From Nitrobacter winogradskyi (GTDB lineage: Bacteria; Pseudomonadota; Alphaproteobacteria; Rhizobiales; Xanthobacteraceae): a stretch of DNA of 38,355 bases. The position numbers and the translations under genes are program-made. The stretch covers positions 1 through 38,355 of the forward strand of contig NZ_BJNF01000060.1 of assembly GCF_006539545.1 (NCBI RefSeq), given 5' to 3'. This document shows positions 35,730-38,355 of the stretch, in pieces. The notes beneath the pieces are model-generated. The model did no database searches, was not told the DNA's origin, and saw nothing but the letters and a program-made list of their open reading frames with translations. The stretch's first letter is position 1, and each line of letters starts with the position of its first letter.

Positions 35730-36077
35730 TCAATCCATGAACACCACGGTCTTGCGGCCGTTCAGAATCACGCGGTCGTCCAGATGATGCCGGATGGCCC
35801 GCGCCAGCACGCGACGCTCGATATCGCGTCCCTTGCGAACCAGCGCATCGGGCGTATCACGATGACTGATGCGCTCGACGTCCTGATCGATGATCGGCCC
35901 CTCGTCGAGATCGCTGGTGACATAGTGCGCGGTCGCGCCGATCAGCTTGATGCCCCGTTCATGGGCCTGGGCATCGATGATGTTCTGGCCGTTATGGGCC
36001 AGGAACGTCGATACCGCCGACACAATTCCGGGCCGGTCGGGACAGGAGAGCGTCAGCACATACTGATGGTGGGACAT
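35730..36077 (-). pseudogene. purU: Formyltetrahydrofolate deformylase with large internal in-frame deletion
   Basis: PurU normally has about 285 residues: an ACT domain and a formyl-hydrolase domain. Here 115 residues remain. The first 36 ('[28 protein letters not shown]') are the ACT start. They join directly to '[20 protein letters not shown]', '[20 protein letters not shown]' and '[20 protein letters not shown]', the C-terminal third. The catalytic centre of the family (the HHSFLP region with its His, and the conserved Asn) is missing. The joint lies at about 35964-35973. The remaining frame is intact, so a shortened, surely inactive protein could still be made. Confidence 0.88.
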
Positions 36078-36215
36078 GGGGAGGAGCGGCGGCTAGACCG
36101 AACGGAAATCCAACGGGCGCCCTGCTCTATCACCTACATCGGCCTTGCGCCACTCACCCCGCAAGAGGGACAATCAGCACGGCAAAGCGATCAACGGCTG
36201 ACCTCCGGAGTGATC

Positions 36216-37046
36216 ATGGCTGGCAGGCTATCCGGTTTCCGTATCCTGATCCTTGAGGCTCGCGAGGAAGCGCAATTTGCCCGCTTGCTCGCGGAGCAAG
36301 GCGCCGAGGTTTTGCAGTGCCCGATGTTCACCATCCGCGACGCGCCGGATGCCGCGCCGGTCGAGGACTGGATCAGGCGTTGCATCTAAACCCCGCATGA
36401 CGATCTGGTGCTGACGACCGGCGAAGGGTTGAGGCGTCTCGTCACGGCTGCGCGCCAGGTCGGCCTCGATCAGGCGTTTATCACCGCCATTGGCAAATCC
36501 CGCAGGTTTGCGCGCGGCCCGAAACCGGGCAAGGCGCTGCGCGAGATCGGACTGGAGGCGACGATCACCACGGAGAAGCCGACATCCGAAGGTATCCTGG
36601 AAACCCTGGCCCGACTCGATCTCCGGGGTCGTCGCGTCGGCCTGCAGCTTTATCCAGACCGCGACCACGGCGCTCTGCTTGGAGAAATCCCAGCGCAGGG
36701 CGCGAGCGTCGATCCGGTGCTGCCCTACATCTATGATACGAGCGCGGCTGAGGATCACATCGTCGGAGCGATCGAAGAAATGGCCCAAGGCCGGGTTGAC
36801 GCCGTTGCACTGACGAGTTCGGGGCAGGTCCGCCGGCTGGTGGAGGTCTCCGGCATCCATCGCTGCGAGGACCGGTTGCGCGCCGGACTCGAGCGCGCCA
36901 GGATCGCCTCAATCGGCCCCGTGGTTTCCGACCAATTGAAAGCCTATGGCCTGCGGACCGATATCACGCCCGCAAACAATGCGTACTTCATGAAACCGCT
37001 GATCTCGGCGATGGCGATAAGCCTGAATGCGCCGGAAGGCAGATAG
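36216..37046 (+). pseudogene. hemD: Uroporphyrinogen-III synthase-like gene with premature stop
   Basis: One continuous 277-codon frame broken by a single TAA at 36387-36389. Before it: 'MAGRLSGFRILILEAREEAQ' to 'DWIRRCI' (57 codons). After it: 'TPHDDLVLTTGEGLRRLVTA', 'AIGKSRRFARGPKPGKALRE', 'DAVALTSSGQVRRLVEV', 'SDQLKAYGLRTDITPANNAY'. Both parts fit a HemD-fold protein of the kind often found with nitrate-assimilation genes. GGAG lies 7 nt before the ATG. A single base change (for example GAA to TAA) would explain the stop. Re-initiation at GTG 36408 could give a shorter product lacking the first segment. Sequencing error is possible. Confidence 0.82.
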
Positions 37047-37380
37047 GTCAAAGTCCTATGATTGAAACCTGCCCCGCTAATACTCCCGGCCGCCGGATGG
37101 CCTTCGTATGATCACCTTCGCTCGTTGTATCGGATCGCGTGCGTGGTCGCTGGCTGCGGTCAATGATATGCCCTTGATGTGCCTTCCGCCAAGCGGATCA
37201 GAATGACGCCTTACCGACGACTGCACATCGACGAAGCTTACTCACCTCGGGATCAGAACAAGAACATGCGACCGGAACTCTTGCTATGGCTCGACCGCAA
37301 AAGCCCGAAAGGCTATATGGCCGGTCGCGAAGTTGCAGTTCGACCCTAACGTGGATTCTTCCTTGTCGCTCTTGACGATC
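37047..37380. other. 334-bp stretch without a confident gene
   Basis: Contains a 27-codon open frame at 37266-37349 (starting MRPELLLWLDRK) just before the transferase gene, with no clear ribosome site and no family resemblance. Nothing else identified. Confidence 0.35.
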
Positions 37381-38352
37381 ATGCCTGCGGCAGCTCTTTC
37401 GTTTGCCCTCACTTGGTTGCTAATGCCGATATTGCAACGCTACGCGCTCGCAACGCCGAACGGGCGATCGTCGCATAAGCTTCCGACGCCGCAGGGCGCG
37501 GGGATCGCGGTCATCACCGCGACACTCGTCATCATTGTCGTATTCGCCGCAGCGACAAAAACGGAAGTTTCGACCTACGCGCTGGTCGCGACCCTCTTTA
37601 TCGCCGTCATCGGAGCGGTGGATGACGTCCGATCGCTTCCCGTTCTGACACGCCTGCTCGCCCAGGCAATTGCGGTAGGAGCCATCCTGTCAGCGTGGCC
37701 CGGCGATCTCCGGATTTTTCCACTGGGTCCGCTCTGGGTGGAGCAAGGAGCCCTGCTGCTGGCCGGGATCTGGTTTGTCAATCTCGTCAATTTCATGGAC
37801 GGTCTGGATTGGATGACCGTCGCCGAGGCTGTACCTGTCGCGGGGGGCATCGTCGCGCTGGGATATCTGGGCCATGTCCCCCCGACCACCGCGATCGTCG
37901 CCGGCGCGCTCGGCGGAGCCTTGCTCGGCTTTGCACCCTTCAACCGGCCAATCGCGAAAGTCTTTCTCGGTGACGTCGGCAGCTTGCCGGTGGGCCTCCT
38001 GCTGGGTTGGTGCCTGCTCGAACTCGCGTATCGCGGTCAGTTCACTGCGGCGCTGCTTTTACCTCTCTACTATCTCTCCGATGCGACCATCACCATGTTA
38101 CGCCGTCTCGCCACCGGTGAGAAAGTCTGGGCGGCCCACCGCTCGCATTTCTATCAGCGCGCAACGGATAACGGATTTTCCGTTCTGAATGTCGTTGGGA
38201 TTGTATTCGCGCTCAATCTTGCGCTGGTGGCGCTGGCTATCACGTCTACGCTGGTGATCTCGCTTGCGGCAAAGATCATCGCGCTGCTCGCCGGAGCGGT
38301 TCTCGTCGGCCTTACCCTGTTCAAGTTCTCGCGAACACGGCCAACGCGCTAG
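37381..38352 (+). CDS. Undecaprenyl-phosphate sugar-1-phosphate transferase (WecA/MraY/WbpL-like)
   Basis: Integral membrane enzyme that loads a sugar-1-phosphate (probably an N-acetylhexosamine) on undecaprenyl phosphate, initiating a surface glycan. 323 residues, about ten membrane segments. Motifs: 'NGRSSHKLPTPQGAGIAV' (first cytoplasmic loop), 'AVDDVRSLPVLTR' (DD motif), 'NLVNFMDGLDWMTV', 'FLGDVGSLPVG' and 'HRSHFYQRA' (HxH loop). Start uncertain: ATG 37381 is chosen, but GTG 37351 or TTG 37333 in frame are possible and none has a good ribosome site. The stop is 3 bp before the window end. With ugd nearby, both may serve polysaccharide synthesis, though they are not adjacent. Confidence 0.92.
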   Translation: MPAAALSFALTWLLMPILQRYALATPNGRSSHKLPTPQGAGIAVITATLVIIVVFAAATKTEVSTYALVATLFIAVIGAVDDVRSLPVLTRLLAQAIAVGAILSAWPGDLRIFPLGPLWVEQGALLLAGIWFVNLVNFMDGLDWMTVAEAVPVAGGIVALGYLGHVPPTTAIVAGALGGALLGFAPFNRPIAKVFLGDVGSLPVGLLLGWCLLELAYRGQFTAALLLPLYYLSDATITMLRRLATGEKVWAAHRSHFYQRATDNGFSVLNVVGIVFALNLALVALAITSTLVISLAAKIIALLAGAVLVGLTLFKFSRTRPTR

Positions 38353-38355
38353 AGC

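Overview
The window looks like a chromosomal segment of an alphaproteobacterium of the Bradyrhizobiaceae/Nitrobacteraceae group (Bradyrhizobium, Rhodopseudomonas, Nitrobacter, Afipia and relatives). Reasons: high G+C, a circularly permuted tmRNA gene, alpha-type SspB, the DUF4169 and ribbon-helix-helix genes after fumC, and dispersed palindromic repeats of the GAGCATGATC / AACCGGTTTCCACTT type. The gene decay near 27.8 kb and 36 kb would suit a specialised genus such as Nitrobacter, but this is a guess.

Layout. 0.2-6.1 kb, minus strand: thyA-folA, then hflK-hflC-DUF2065 and a periplasmic Do-type protease, i.e. thymidylate/folate synthesis followed by membrane and envelope protein quality control. 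6.1-10.5 kb, plus strand: two palindromic repeats, the permuted tmRNA gene (ssrA), sspB (the adaptor that delivers ssrA-tagged proteins to ClpXP), fumC, a DUF4169 gene and two ribbon-helix-helix paralogues. 10.5-14.7 kb, minus strand: a large AsmA-family protein and a 57-residue DUF1328 membrane protein. 15-19.2 kb, plus strand: a UvrD/PcrA helicase and an ABC-2 exporter pair. 19.3-20.7 kb: a divergent pair, a glycine-zipper exported protein and an L,D-transpeptidase. 20.8-26 kb, plus strand: an FAD oxidoreductase, a small membrane protein, prmA and an aminopeptidase P.

26.2-28.3 kb is an accessory-looking stretch: an unidentified secreted protein, then two gene remnants (a LuxR-type regulator and an outer-membrane barrel) joined head to head, as if one deletion had removed both 5' ends. 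28.5-29.3 kb: a cold-shock protein and a small basic protein, each with a clear terminator nearby. 29.4-33.7 kb, minus strand: a methyl-cycle block in the order HTH-methyltransferase, metK, ahcY. These would make SAM, possibly use or sense it, and recycle SAH.

34-38.3 kb: UDP-glucose dehydrogenase, a small lipoprotein, a purU reduced by an internal in-frame deletion, a uroporphyrinogen-III synthase-like gene with a premature stop, and a WecA/MraY-type sugar-phosphate transferase.

I found no obviously new defence or mobile system. The best candidates for something little described are the HTH-methyltransferase linked to metK/ahcY, the phased TGTGGA motif array near 22.5 kb, and the repeat families, whose copies can be compared inside this window.
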